A stretch of 64,000 nucleotides of DNA, from contig NZ_JACLBZ010000002.1 of the NCBI RefSeq assembly GCF_019748715.1, forward strand, positions 165,995 through 229,994, in the 5' to 3' direction. Of this stretch, positions 37,859 through 47,042 are shown one piece after another (position 1 is the first letter of the stretch; the number at the start of each line of letters is the position of its first letter). The notes beneath the pieces are model-generated. The model saw only the letters and a list, made by a program, of their open reading frames with translations, had not been told where the DNA came from and did not search any database. A program made the translations under genes and the position numbers. This stretch comes from Sporosarcina aquimarina (GTDB taxonomy: Bacteria; Bacillota; Bacilli; Bacillales_A; Planococcaceae).

Positions 37859-38935
37859 TCAATCTACTTTGACAACCCAATTGAACGGATCTTCCACTCT
37901 ACCTGTCTGAATTCCTGTAATTGTTTCATATAATTTCAGAGACAATTCTCCGATTTGATTACCATTGATTTCACATTTTTCGCCGCCCCAAGATAATTCA
38001 CCCATCGGCGAGATTACTGCAGCAGTTCCTGTGCCGAACGCTTCTTCCAGAGTTCCAGCCGCATTGGCATCGAATATTTCTTGGATGGATACTTTACGTT
38101 CCGTTACTGGAAATCCCCATGATTGCAGCAATTCGATGACGGATTTACGTGTGATCCCTTCTAAAATGCTGCCGTTCAGACTTGGCGTAATAACTTCTCC
38201 ATTGATTTTGAAGAACACATTCATCGCGCCGACTTCTTCAATGTATTTATGCTCTTTTGCATCCAACCAAAGCACTTGCGAATAACCCGCAGCTTCTGCT
38301 ACTTCTTGCGCTTTCATCGCACCCGCATAGTTCCCTGCGGTCTTCGCACTTCCTGTCCCGCCTACCGCAGCACGGACGAACTCTGATTCTACCGCAATTT
38401 TCACAGGGTTCATACCTTCTTTGTAATAGGCACCTACCGGAGATAAAATGATCATCAATCGATACGTCTTCGAAGGCGCAACACCTAAATAAGGCTGTGT
38501 CGCAAAAATGAATGGACGGATATACAGTGAAGTGCCTTCCCGATCAGGAATCCATTCTTTATCTAAAGAGACCAATTCCTTTAATGCATCAAGCACCAAT
38601 TCTTCATCAAAGTTCGGCATGCATAATCTTTCATTGGAACGGTTCAGGCGTTTCATGTTTTCATCCGGTCGGAACAGCACGACTTCTTTATCGTCAGTTA
38701 CATAGGCTTTTAATCCTTCAAAAACAGTTTGACCGTAATGCAAAACAATCGCTGCCGGGTCAAGCATGAACGGCTCGTACGGTACAATGCGTGCATCATG
38801 CCAGCCTGTTCCTTCCGTATAATCCATTACAAACATATGATCCGTAAATACTGTGCCAAAAGCCAGTTGATCGGTTGCCGGTTTTTCTTTCGGTTGTGCG
38901 TTTCTTTTGACTGTTATCTTGTTCTTCGCTGTCAT
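37859..38935 (-). CDS. ilvE: Branched-chain amino acid aminotransferase
   Basis: PLP fold-type IV transaminase for valine, leucine and isoleucine. The 358-residue length and the extended N-terminus (FGTVFTDHMFVMDY) place it in the eukaryote-like BCAT II group used by Bacillus YbgE/YwaA. Substrate and cofactor segments include HYGQTVFEGLKAY, RPDENMKRLNRS and the SAKTAGNYAGAM segment with the PLP-region Lys. GGAGGG precedes the ATG. It lies 20 bp after proA and is likely the third gene of a proB-proA-ilvE transcript. Confidence 0.95.
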   Translation of the reverse strand: MTAKNKITVKRNAQPKEKPATDQLAFGTVFTDHMFVMDYTEGTGWHDARIVPYEPFMLDPAAIVLHYGQTVFEGLKAYVTDDKEVVLFRPDENMKRLNRSNERLCMPNFDEELVLDALKELVSLDKEWIPDREGTSLYIRPFIFATQPYLGVAPSKTYRLMIILSPVGAYYKEGMNPVKIAVESEFVRAAVGGTGSAKTAGNYAGAMKAQEVAEAAGYSQVLWLDAKEHKYIEEVGAMNVFFKINGEVITPSLNGSILEGITRKSVIELLQSWGFPVTERKVSIQEIFDANAAGTLEEAFGTGTAAVISPMGELSWGGEKCEINGNQIGELSLKLYETITGIQTGRVEDPFNWVVKVD

Positions 38936-38955
38936 ATCTATACCCTCCTGAATAT

Positions 38956-40200
38956 TTATCTGATTTGGCCAGTGCCGCGGATGACAAATTTGGATGAAGT
39001 CAACGCTTCTAATCCCATTGGCCCCCGTGCATGTAGCTTCTGCGTACTGATCCCAATTTCTGCACCGTAACCGAACTCGAAGCCATCTGTGAAACGAGTC
39101 GATGCATTAACATAGACAGCCGCCGCATCCACGCTATTCAAGAACTTTTCCGCATGCTCATCACTTTGCGTAACAATACCTTCTGAGTGTTTTGTACTGT
39201 ATTGCTTAATATGATCAAGCGCTTGTTGGAAGTTCTGTACATTTTTCATCCGCAATTTCAAATCCAGAAATTCGCTCGACCAGTCATCTTGCTCCACTTC
39301 AGCAATCGAAGGATCAAATTGATGGATTGTCTCGTCTCCCACTAACTGGACATCTTTTTCACGCAAACTATCGATCAGCTTTTCACCGTGTTGCTGTAAC
39401 CAATTCTGATCAATGATCACCGTCTCAATTGCGTTACAAACTGAAGGTCGGTGAGTTTTTGCATTCACAACGAGGTCGATCGCCATTTGCGAATCCGCTG
39501 ATTCATCAATGTATAAATGACAGTTTCCAGCTCCCGTTTCAATAACCGGAACAGTGGATTCACGGATAACTGTTTGAATCAATTTTGCACCGCCACGTGG
39601 GATCAACACATCCAAATAGTCATTTAACGTAAACAATTCCTTCGCAGTTTTACGGCTCGTATCTTCAATCAACTGCACGGAATCGACTGGCAAGGAACCT
39701 TTTTCCAGTCCTCGCTGAATGACATGCCATAGCGCGAGATTTGAATATTTGGCTGACGAACTACCACGTAATACGACTGCATTCCCCGTCTTCAAAGCGA
39801 GAGATGCCGCGTCAATTGTAACATTCGGACGCGCTTCATAAATCATCGCAATGACACCGATCGGCACACGCTTTCTGACGATGTGCAAGCCATTTTCCTT
39901 TTCGATCTCTTCCAAGGTCTCCCCGATTGGATCTTTCAAATCAATCAGTAAACGAACGCCTTCAGCCATTGCTTCAATGCGGTCCGGCGTCAATAAGATC
40001 CGATCGAGCACAGCTGCCTCGATACCGTTTGCACGGCCTTCTTCGATATCTTTCTTATTTTCCTCAAGAAGATGTTCTTGCTCCTCCAGCAATTGATCCG
40101 CAATCAAACGAAGTGCTTCGTTCTTCTCTTCCGTCGTTGCCGTGTTCAACACATAACTCGCTTCTTTAGCCGCTTTCCCTTTACGTCTGATCTCACTCAT
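38956..40200 (-). CDS. proA: Gamma-glutamyl phosphate reductase
   Basis: Second step of proline synthesis: NADPH reduction of glutamyl-5-phosphate to the semialdehyde. The 414-residue aldehyde-dehydrogenase-fold enzyme has the catalytic Cys in ETGAGNCHLYID, PRGGAKLIQ, and the C-terminal GFEFGYGAEIGISTQKLHARGPMGLEALTS block. It is 15 bp after proB and 20 bp before ilvE. Confidence 0.97.
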   Translation of the reverse strand: MSEIRRKGKAAKEASYVLNTATTEEKNEALRLIADQLLEEQEHLLEENKKDIEEGRANGIEAAVLDRILLTPDRIEAMAEGVRLLIDLKDPIGETLEEIEKENGLHIVRKRVPIGVIAMIYEARPNVTIDAASLALKTGNAVVLRGSSSAKYSNLALWHVIQRGLEKGSLPVDSVQLIEDTSRKTAKELFTLNDYLDVLIPRGGAKLIQTVIRESTVPVIETGAGNCHLYIDESADSQMAIDLVVNAKTHRPSVCNAIETVIIDQNWLQQHGEKLIDSLREKDVQLVGDETIHQFDPSIAEVEQDDWSSEFLDLKLRMKNVQNFQQALDHIKQYSTKHSEGIVTQSDEHAEKFLNSVDAAAVYVNASTRFTDGFEFGYGAEIGISTQKLHARGPMGLEALTSSKFVIRGTGQIR

Positions 40201-40215
40201 TGCCCAATCTCCCCT

Positions 40216-41313
40216 TTAAGTTAATTGTACCCAACGATCTCTGTGAATCACTTCGATCATCGGTGCTAACACTTCCTCATTTTTGTCTCTCTCGGTCAGG
40301 ACTTTTTCTAATTGCTCTGATGAATACGTCACTTCTCCTCTACCGATCAAACCATCCACACCATACACTTCCACGACTTCCCCTGCTTCAAAACTTCCTT
40401 TTACTTTAAAAACACCAGCCGGTAAAAGACTACGGCCATTGTGTAAGATTGCCTCTTCTGCACCTTTGTCGACATACAAACGGCCGGTGGATTCAGAGTG
40501 CAGCGCGATCCATTGGCGCTTCGTATTGATGACACTGCCGAGCGGACTTGAAATATACGTACCGTCTCCATTACCTTGCAGAATCTCTAAAAGTTTAAAA
40601 GAGCCGCTGCCTGTTCCAATAAAGACGGGGACTGCCAAAGTGTGTGCAGTTTTTGCAGCCAGTAACTTCGAGCGCATGCCGCCTGTACCGACTTTCGAAC
40701 CGAGATCGTCTGTACCGCCAAGCAACTCATCCGTAATTTCATCGAGCTCCGTCAAACGAACAGCGTCAGGATCTTTTCTCGGATTACTCGTATAAATTCC
40801 ATTGACATCCGTCAAAATGATCAATTGATCCGCATGCAAAAATCCGCTTACTAACGCAGATAACATATCATTATCGCCAAATGTCAATTCATCTATGGAG
40901 ACAGTGTCGTTTTCATTGATGATCGGCACGATGCCTCGCTCCAATAATTCCGACATCGCCGCAAACGCGTTACGGTAACGGTCCCGGTTCGAAAAATCTT
41001 GACGGGTTAAAAGGATTTGAGCCGGCACGACGCCATGCTCACCGAATCGTTCGATATACGATTGAATCAAAAGACTTTGACCAACAGCTGCTGCTGCCTG
41101 TCTTCCTTTGATGGTTACAGGGCGCGATGGGTATCCAAGCCGCGCAAAGCCTGCAGCAACAGCCCCGGATGATACGACGATGACCTCATGACCGGCATTT
41201 TTCAACATTGCCAACGCATCGACATGGTCATTCAATTTTAGCTGATCGATTTCCCCGCTGTCGTTTGTTAAAGAACTACTGCCTATTTTCACAACAATTC
41301 GCTGTCTCTTCAT
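40216..41313 (-). CDS. proB: Glutamate 5-kinase
   Basis: First committed enzyme of proline synthesis. The 365-residue protein has the amino-acid-kinase domain (VVKIGSSSLT, SSGAVAAG, NENDTVS, GTGGMRSKL) and a C-terminal PUA domain (GRSLLPAGVFKVKGSFEAGE). The ATG at 41313 (MKRQRIVVKIG) is preferred: the upstream ATG at 41331 lacks a ribosome binding site and codes for residues not typical of the family. It is preceded by about 330 nt of repeat DNA and then a T-box terminator. Confidence 0.95.
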   Translation of the reverse strand: MKRQRIVVKIGSSSLTNDSGEIDQLKLNDHVDALAMLKNAGHEVIVVSSGAVAAGFARLGYPSRPVTIKGRQAAAAVGQSLLIQSYIERFGEHGVVPAQILLTRQDFSNRDRYRNAFAAMSELLERGIVPIINENDTVSIDELTFGDNDMLSALVSGFLHADQLIILTDVNGIYTSNPRKDPDAVRLTELDEITDELLGGTDDLGSKVGTGGMRSKLLAAKTAHTLAVPVFIGTGSGSFKLLEILQGNGDGTYISSPLGSVINTKRQWIALHSESTGRLYVDKGAEEAILHNGRSLLPAGVFKVKGSFEAGEVVEVYGVDGLIGRGEVTYSSEQLEKVLTERDKNEEVLAPMIEVIHRDRWVQLT

Positions 41314-41369
41314 TTTAATTTCGCCTGCCATTTCTGTAATTCATAATTAAATCTTTTGTGAATTTAGTT

Positions 41370-41650
41370 CCTGTCGAGGCTGATCGGCGCTTTCCGCTTT
41401 TGATACACCCAGTTCCAGATGCCAGTCTATCGGGACGTTTCAGGAAAGCAGTAAAGACAAAAAGCGCCTTTACTGCTTTCCTTCCAACGCCTGTCGAGAC
41501 TAGACGGCATCTTTCACTTTTGAACCCATCCAGCTCCAAACGCCAGCCTCTCGGGTCGTTTCGGTCTTTCCGAAAAGGTGCAAAGACCGCACCTTTGCCG
41601 GCAAGCCCTCCAACGCCTATCGAGGCTAGACGGCGTTTTCCTCTTTAGAT
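41370..41650. repeat. Tandem repeat between the T-box terminator and proB
   Basis: Two units, 41370-41489 (120 bp) and 41490-41615 (126 bp), and a truncated third from 41616 share CCTGTCGAGRCTRGACGGC at the start. They also share CTTTYCRCTTTTGA, CCAGYTCCA, GCCAGYCTYTCGGG and CGTTTC, and end CCAACG. Each has an internal hairpin (GGAAAGCAGTAAAG against CTTTACTGCTTTCC in unit 1; AAAGGTGC against GCACCTTT in unit 2). It is unrelated to R1-R5. It would form part of the proBA 5' leader. Confidence 0.8.
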
Positions 41651-41905
41651 ACAAAAAAGCCCAGTCGTCCCGAAGTTATCAGGACGAAAGGACTTTGCTT
41701 CCGCGGTGCCACCATCATTGGATCCAGTTCATGAATCCCGCTCTCCCCATAACGCCGAGGTACGCGCCTATGTTTTCATAGGACTCCAAAGGCAGGTTCA
41801 ACAACTGCCATGTGACGGGATTTTTCAGCCGATGAACCCCGCTCTCTTGCACACGCTGTTTGTCTACTATTCCTTCATCAACGTTCAACATTCATTTCAC
41901 CCATC
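41650..41905 (-). promoter_or_regulatory. T-box leader for proBA(-ilvE)
   Basis: The T-box sequence GGTGGCACCGCGG lies at about 41713-41701 reading leftward. It is followed by AAGTCC-TTTCGTCCTG and a terminator hairpin ending GGGCTTTTTTG near 41652. Upstream, AGTAGA and a hairpin with GGGGTT/AATCCC belong to a Stem I-like structure. CCT at 41796-41794 is a candidate proline specifier, supported mainly by the downstream genes and by the known proline T-box of Bacillus proBA. The intervening repeat DNA makes the leader unusually long. Confidence 0.87.
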
Positions 41906-41926
41906 ATACAATATTGGCGGTGATTG

Positions 41927-43057
41927 TCAAGCGTTCAATGTTTGTTTGCGAGGAGAATGAAGCATGCGATCGAGTGCCATGTTTGCTTCCGCAGAAGTCG
42001 AACTATCTACGGCGATGATATTGCGCGCAGCTCCTACTGCAATACTTTCCAAACACCAAAGCAAGTGCGGCAAGTCGATGCGGTTCATCGTCAAGCAAGG
42101 GCACATAAGCGGGTTCAAAGAAATAATATCTTGCTCTTTATGTTCTTCTTTCAATCGATTCACTAAATTCATTTCCGTTCCGATTGCCCATTTTGTGCCG
42201 GGCGCTGCGGCGGTGATTTGGTCGATAATATATTTCGTCGATCCATTATCATCCGATTGCATCACGACTTCATGAGGACATTCAGGATGGACGATAATTT
42301 GTCGATCCGGTTCATTTTCACGGATATGGCGGATATTTTCGACCGTGAAGTTTTCATGTACGGAACAGTGGCCTTTCCAAAGAATCACTTCGCAGTCGTC
42401 ATCGGGTCCAGAGTATTCCAAAACGTTCGCAATCGGATTCCAGACTGCCATATGATCTAACGAAACCCCTATATCATATGCCGTGTTGCGTCCTAAATGC
42501 TGATCCGGCAGGAAAAGGATCCGTTTCTTCTGCGCGAATGCCCATTCCACGATTTTCTTCGCATTCGATGAAGTGACGGTAGCTCCGCCATTTCGGCCGA
42601 CGAATGCCTTAATCGCGGCAGTCGAATTGACGTATGTCAAAGGCAGTATCGTATCGCCAAAACGTTCCTGTAAGTGTTCCCACGCTCTTTCAGTCTGAAA
42701 AATATCTGCCATATCTGCCATCGAACATCCGGCACGCATATCCGGCAAATATACTGTTTGGTTAGGTGTGGTCAGAATATCAGCGGTTTCTGCCATGAAA
42801 TGCACTCCACAAAACACAATATGCTCTGCTTGTTCATTGGAAGCGCAGATCTGAGCCAATTGCAGTGAATCTCCTGTTGCATCTGCAAACTGAATGACTT
42901 CATTTTTTTGATAATGGTGGCCTGGAATAAATAACTTGTCCCCGAGAGATTCTTTTATTTTCCGAATTCTGTCTTCCATTTCACTGACAGAAAGTGTTTT
43001 ATATTTTTCAGGCAACATTACATCTGCATGCTCTTTCGTTAAATCAAGTATGGACAT
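41927..43057 (-). CDS. nadA: Quinolinate synthase A
   Basis: 4Fe-4S enzyme that condenses iminoaspartate with dihydroxyacetone phosphate to quinolinate. The 376-residue long-form protein has [12 protein letters not shown], cluster-type cysteines in [16 protein letters not shown] and [15 protein letters not shown], and GHCSVHENF. It overlaps nadC by 19 bp and its AGGGGGAATC ribosome binding site lies within nadC, so translation is coupled. nadB, which supplies iminoaspartate in most operons of this type, is missing here. Confidence 0.95.
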   Translation of the reverse strand: MSILDLTKEHADVMLPEKYKTLSVSEMEDRIRKIKESLGDKLFIPGHHYQKNEVIQFADATGDSLQLAQICASNEQAEHIVFCGVHFMAETADILTTPNQTVYLPDMRAGCSMADMADIFQTERAWEHLQERFGDTILPLTYVNSTAAIKAFVGRNGGATVTSSNAKKIVEWAFAQKKRILFLPDQHLGRNTAYDIGVSLDHMAVWNPIANVLEYSGPDDDCEVILWKGHCSVHENFTVENIRHIRENEPDRQIIVHPECPHEVVMQSDDNGSTKYIIDQITAAAPGTKWAIGTEMNLVNRLKEEHKEQDIISLNPLMCPCLTMNRIDLPHLLWCLESIAVGAARNIIAVDSSTSAEANMALDRMLHSPRKQTLNA

Positions 43058-43911
43058 TGTCTGATTCCCCCTGCTTTTTTAATTTGTATAGTTGCGCTGA
43101 TGTCTGCAGCTCTCACTGAATGTGTCAGCGCACCAACCGATATGTACTGAATGCCTGTCGATCCATACGCAGCGATCGTTTCCTCCGAAATCATGCCGGA
43201 TGCCTCAGTCACGATTTGTTTCGGCACAACGGGAAGCCACTCTTTGATTTGCTCGGGCGAACAATTATCGAACATGATAATATCCGGTGCTGCGTTTACT
43301 GCTTCTTTGAGTTGCGCAAGCGTTTCGATCTCGACTTCTATTTTCACAGTATGCCCAAGCCGACTTCGCAGCTGCTTAACGGCTTCAGTAATTGATCCGG
43401 CATAGGCAAGGTGGTTATCCTTCAACATCACCGTGTCGTAGAGTCCATTGCGGTGATTAAATCCGCCACCAGTACGGACTGCATATTTATCCAGCATCCG
43501 CAAACCAGGCGCTGTTTTCCGCGTATCACAAACCCTTGTTTTCGTACCCTTCAGAAATGCAGTCAGTTGGGAAGTCTTGGTGGATATTGCACTCATCCTT
43601 TGTATACAGTTCAAGATAACACGCTCTGCTGACAGTAAATTCTTCACAGAGCCTATAGCAACAGCCAAAACCTGCTGTTCTTCCATCTTCTCTCCATCCT
43701 CAATAAAGCAAATCACTTCAACGGAAGGATCCATGACTAAAAATCCTTCTCTTATGATGTCGGTTCCGCAAAAGACTCCTGACTCTTTGGCAATGATCTG
43801 CAATTCTCCGACAGCAGTATCAGGAAACAACGTCTCGACAGACAAATCGCCATCCCCTATATCCTCAATGAAAAATTGCTCAAGCATTGATCTCAGTTTG
43901 ATTCTATTCAT
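43039..43911 (-). CDS. nadC: Nicotinate-nucleotide pyrophosphorylase (quinolinate phosphoribosyltransferase)
   Basis: Converts quinolinate and PRPP to nicotinate mononucleotide. The 290-residue protein has EDIGDGDLS at the N-terminus, [17 protein letters not shown], the [11 protein letters not shown] substrate-binding arginines, [10 protein letters not shown] and MFDNCSPEQ near residue 215. The ATG at 43911 has AGGGAGA upstream; another in-frame ATG two codons earlier would sit on that site. It begins the nadC-nadA operon, divergent from nifS. Confidence 0.95.
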   Translation of the reverse strand: MNRIKLRSMLEQFFIEDIGDGDLSVETLFPDTAVGELQIIAKESGVFCGTDIIREGFLVMDPSVEVICFIEDGEKMEEQQVLAVAIGSVKNLLSAERVILNCIQRMSAISTKTSQLTAFLKGTKTRVCDTRKTAPGLRMLDKYAVRTGGGFNHRNGLYDTVMLKDNHLAYAGSITEAVKQLRSRLGHTVKIEVEIETLAQLKEAVNAAPDIIMFDNCSPEQIKEWLPVVPKQIVTEASGMISEETIAAYGSTGIQYISVGALTHSVRAADISATIQIKKAGGIRQCPYLI

Positions 43912-43940
43912 ACGCATTCTCCCTACTAACCTTCAATTTT

Positions 43941-43970
43941 ATGTGTCTTTACATCTATCTTTACACATTT
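43941..43970. promoter_or_regulatory. Candidate NiaR operator between nadC and nifS
   Basis: ATGTGTCTTTACATC is followed by TATCTTTACACAT. The TCTTTACA half-sites are direct repeats about one helical turn apart, and the outer TGTGT/ACACA bases are complementary. It lies in the 109-bp divergent region with niaR encoded nearby, the place where NadR/NiaR acts in B. subtilis. Assignment as the operator is inferred from position and symmetry. Confidence 0.45.
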
Positions 43971-44020
43971 ACAGAACTATGACAAGATGAATAAAACAAT
44001 TAAACTAGGAGGTATGTACA

Positions 44021-45160
44021 TTGAAGTATTTCGATTACGCAGCTACGACTCCCCTTCACAAGGAAGCTGCCGCAGTTTATTTATCTACAGCACAGCATCA
44101 GTTCGGCAATACGACGAGTCTCCATGACGCGGGCGGCATGGCTCAAAACGTACTGGAACGGTGCCGGAAACAACTGGCCGCTATTTTAGGTGTTCATTCG
44201 GAAGGTTTGTATTTCACGTCTGGAGGGACCGAAAGTAATTCACTTGCTCTGCTTTCCCTCGCACAGGCTAATATGCATAAAGGCAATCATATTATTTTGA
44301 CTGCCGCAGAGCATCCTTCTCTTCATTCCGCAGCAGCGTATCTTGCAGATCAAGGGTTCCACATTACGACCATTCCTTTTACCGCTGACGGCTTCATAGA
44401 CTTGCAAGCATTGGAAAACGCCATCAACGGGCGGACGATCGTCGTTTCTGTACAGCATTGCAACCCGGAGATCGGAACCATTCAGCCGATCCGCTCCATC
44501 TATGAGACATTGCAGCCAAAAGGGATTCTCTTACATAGTGACTGCGTTCAATCATTCGGCAAGTTGAATGTGCAGGACATCACACCATATGTTGACAGTC
44601 TTTCTGTTTCCAGTCATAAAATCTATGGTCCAAAAGGCGTTGGTGCACTGTATATCAATCCGCGCTTGCGTGCTGTGCCGCTATTCCCAGGGACTGTCCA
44701 AGAAAAAGGCTTCAGAGGGGGGACGGTCAATGTTCCCGGTATTGTAGCATTCCTGATAGCAGCACAATTGGCAGAAGAAACGGGAAACCTCGCCCATTAC
44801 CAAAAACTCCGGACTATATTTTTCAATGCGTTGTTGCCGCATAAAGAATTTTTTACTTTTTTCGGTTCGGATCAAGCTGCAGAACAGTTGCCGCATATTA
44901 TCGGATTGCGTGTCAATCATTCGGAAGGCCAGCTGATTATGTTAGAATTGAATAGACGCGGATTTGCGGTATCGACAGGAAGTGCTTGCCAGGTCGGCAA
45001 ACAACAGTCTTCGACCACGATGAATGCTATGCAGATTCCAGTTCATCTATCGAAAGGATTGGTCCGTATTTCATTTGGACAGTCTTCCACCGGAAAAACT
45101 GTTCAACAATTGGCAGATTGCTTGGTGGAAATTGCGAAAGAACAAAACAAAAAACACTGA
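44021..45160 (+). CDS. nifS: NifS-type cysteine desulfurase of the NAD cluster
   Basis: PLP cysteine desulfurase. In B. subtilis the equivalent NifS builds or repairs the Fe-S cluster of NadA. The 379-residue protein starts MKYFDYAATTPLHKEA from a TTG, with AGGAGG at ideal spacing. The PLP lysine is in SVSSHKIYGPKG and the persulfide Cys in STGSACQVGKQ. It is divergent from nadC-nadA and followed after 15 bp by niaR, the conserved layout except that nadB is not opposite it. Confidence 0.93.
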   Translation: MKYFDYAATTPLHKEAAAVYLSTAQHQFGNTTSLHDAGGMAQNVLERCRKQLAAILGVHSEGLYFTSGGTESNSLALLSLAQANMHKGNHIILTAAEHPSLHSAAAYLADQGFHITTIPFTADGFIDLQALENAINGRTIVVSVQHCNPEIGTIQPIRSIYETLQPKGILLHSDCVQSFGKLNVQDITPYVDSLSVSSHKIYGPKGVGALYINPRLRAVPLFPGTVQEKGFRGGTVNVPGIVAFLIAAQLAEETGNLAHYQKLRTIFFNALLPHKEFFTFFGSDQAAEQLPHIIGLRVNHSEGQLIMLELNRRGFAVSTGSACQVGKQQSSTTMNAMQIPVHLSKGLVRISFGQSSTGKTVQQLADCLVEIAKEQNKKH

Positions 45161-45175
45161 CAGCAGGTGATTTAA

Positions 45176-45715
45176 TTGCAAAATAAAGAAAAAGTATTGG
45201 GAAAAGAGCGTCGAAAACTCATTTTGCGCACGTTACAAGAAGCAGGACGTCCTATTACAGGACGCGAGTTAGGAGAACTGACGAATGTCAGCCGGCAGGT
45301 CATTGTCAGCGACGTTAACTTACTGAAGGCGAAAAAACAGCCGATCATCGCGACGAATCAAGGATATCTCTACACTGCCCTGCCTGAAACAGCAGAAGAG
45401 TATGAAAAGATCATCGTCTGCCGTCATGAACCTGAAGCAACGGAAGAGGAATTGAATATTCTCGTAGATCACGGAGTAACAGTGAAAGATGTTCGTGTGG
45501 AGCATCTCGTATATGGCGATGTCCGTGCCTCCATCATGGTCTCCAATCGCCAGGAAGTGAAGGCGTTCATCCAGCAGATTCAACAAGCGAATGCACCCTA
45601 TTTACTGAATTTGGATGAAAGTGGCATTCATTTGCATACTATCTCAGCTCCCCGAGAAGAGCAACTCATCGAAGCAGAGCAAGCATTGAAAAAAGCGGGA
45701 TTCCTAGTCGAATAG
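45176..45715 (+). CDS. niaR: NiaR (YrxA/NadR) nicotinate-responsive repressor
   Basis: A 179-residue repressor of NAD synthesis genes. An N-terminal winged helix (RRKLILRTLQEAGRPITGRE, LTNVSRQVIVSDVNLLK) is followed by a 3H domain. Its conserved histidines appear in LVDHGV, RVEHLVYGD and GIHLHTI and probably bind metal and nicotinate. It starts with TTG after CAGGTGATTTAA. It is co-transcribed with nifS and probably represses itself and nadCA. Confidence 0.93.
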   Translation: MQNKEKVLGKERRKLILRTLQEAGRPITGRELGELTNVSRQVIVSDVNLLKAKKQPIIATNQGYLYTALPETAEEYEKIIVCRHEPEATEEELNILVDHGVTVKDVRVEHLVYGDVRASIMVSNRQEVKAFIQQIQQANAPYLLNLDESGIHLHTISAPREEQLIEAEQALKKAGFLVE

Positions 45716-45731
45716 GAATTCCGCTTTTTAT
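45689..45731. terminator. Bidirectional terminator between niaR and lrgB
   Basis: AAAAAAGCGGGATTCCTA pairs with TAGGAATTCCGCTTTTTA around GTCGAA. The T-rich arms serve both the rightward niaR and leftward lrgB transcripts. It overlaps the ends of both coding regions. Confidence 0.9.
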
Positions 45732-46420
45732 GGGAACAGTATGAAACCAAACAACGGACCCACCAACGCACCGATGATCGCCGATAACGTCATGGCAACC
45801 GAGCTCATAGAAGCTTCCTGTTCGCCGTATTCGAGAGCTTTAGAAGTACCGATGGCATGCGCTGCCACACCAAGACCGATGCCTTGTCCGAGCGCCGTAT
45901 CGATCTTCAACAGTCGATTCAATTGCGGGCCTATTAGGATTCCAGCCAAGCCGGCAATAGTGACAAAAACCGTAGCGAGCGAAGGAACGCCACCGAGTCC
46001 TTCGGCAATTTGCATCGCGATTGGCGAAGTGATCGACTTAGGCAAAATTGTAGCGAGAAGTTCATTTGAAAACCCGACAAGCCGCGCTGCTAAAACGCCT
46101 GTCACCATTCCGACGACTCCCCCAACGACCACTCCACTTGCGATCGGCAATAAATTTTTCTTAATCAAATCACGCTGTTTAAATAATGGAATACAAAGAG
46201 AAACAATTGCTGGTCCGAGAAGTGCATCGATCCACTTTCCTCCAACCATATATGTATTATAGGAAGCATCGAAAATCGTTAAAGTGACTATCACTGCGAT
46301 GGTAGTTGTTAGGATCGGCACCAAAAAAGGTGATCGTAGCCTTACATACAATGCATTCATTATGAAATACATTATCACCGTCAAGAGGATCATCGCGAGT
46401 GCCAATAAAAATGAATTCAT
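45728..46420 (-). CDS. lrgB: LrgB/CidB family membrane protein
   Basis: A 230-residue polytopic protein with about six to eight membrane helices, partner of LrgA/CidA holin-like proteins. Conserved features include the IPLFKQRDLIKKNLLPI loop, LARLVGFSNELLATILPKSITSPIAMQI and the AAHAIGTSKALEYGEQEASM block. Proposed roles include murein hydrolase control and three-carbon (pyruvate) transport. It overlaps lrgA by four bases. The sequence does not decide between lrg and cid subtypes. Confidence 0.9.
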   Translation of the reverse strand: MNSFLLALAMILLTVIMYFIMNALYVRLRSPFLVPILTTTIAVIVTLTIFDASYNTYMVGGKWIDALLGPAIVSLCIPLFKQRDLIKKNLLPIASGVVVGGVVGMVTGVLAARLVGFSNELLATILPKSITSPIAMQIAEGLGGVPSLATVFVTIAGLAGILIGPQLNRLLKIDTALGQGIGLGVAAHAIGTSKALEYGEQEASMSSVAMTLSAIIGALVGPLFGFILFP

Positions 46421-46794
46421 GACAGCTCCACCTCATCTTTCTCATTACGTTTCGCCATCGATTGACTCACCAGGCTAGCCATAGCCATTGTGATAAACGT
46501 GCTGACGATTGTGATGACAACAAGTAGCAGGCCTTTCCCTTTAAAGACATGACCGTAATTCATCACACCGACCGTTGCAGGTATCAAATAGAGCGGCAAT
46601 GTGGATAAAAAAACGTATGCACCTTTTTCCACCCAATTAAGCGGAATGATTCGGAATGATAGCAATCCCCATAAAATCAATAATCCAATTATGCTTCCAG
46701 GAAGAGGAATCGACAGCCACTGACGCAAAAAATTTCCTAGCATGAAAAATAGATATAGAAAGACCACTTGAATAAGCGTTTTGACTATTTTCAT
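46417..46794 (-). CDS. lrgA: LrgA/CidA family holin-like membrane protein
   Basis: A 125-residue protein with four predicted membrane helices and a charged C-terminus (KRNEKDEVELS). The family signature is the LFFMLGNFLRQWLSIPLPGSIIGLLIL stretch, whose LPGSIIG core is diagnostic. It is translated together with lrgB. No lytSR or lysR-type regulator is adjacent, so the control differs from the classic loci or is encoded elsewhere. Confidence 0.9.
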   Translation of the reverse strand: MKIVKTLIQVVFLYLFFMLGNFLRQWLSIPLPGSIIGLLILWGLLSFRIIPLNWVEKGAYVFLSTLPLYLIPATVGVMNYGHVFKGKGLLLVVITIVSTFITMAMASLVSQSMAKRNEKDEVELS

Positions 46795-46920
46795 TTAATT
46801 GCTCTCCTTCCCTAGTCAATGAACACTTATTCATTATAGTGGTGAAAAGCCTAAAAACCAATACCTTGTTCCAAATAGTACAAATCGATTGAAAATTCTT
46901 CGGAATTTATCTTTACATCG

Positions 46921-46949
46921 TTGACCTGATGTAACTGTTCATGTATAGT
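46921..46949 (+). promoter_or_regulatory. SigA promoter of the cold-shock gene
   Basis: TTGACC (46921-46926), a 17-bp spacer and TATAGT (46944-46949) closely fit the vegetative consensus. The transcript would have a leader of about 88 nt before the start codon, typical for temperature-responsive csp mRNAs. Confidence 0.75.
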
Positions 46950-47042
46950 GTAGGGAGCTATATAGGTATGTTGGGGCTATTTTGCTTTCCAATACTTTTA
47001 TATGGCCGCTATGAATTTCTGAATTGCCGAGGAGGAATTTAC

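Noticed and set aside
40283..40795. Rightward 170-codon frame opposite proB
   Set aside because: It is a shadow frame of proB with Ser/Pro/Thr-rich composition and no homology that I recognise.
41370..41650. Possible CRISPR array
   Set aside because: The units are 120 bp or more, diverged and contiguous, with no short repeat-spacer pattern and no cas genes. No CRISPR array was seen anywhere in the window.
43577..43990. Rightward 137-codon frame opposite nadC
   Set aside because: It is antisense to a conserved nadC and lacks a ribosome binding site.
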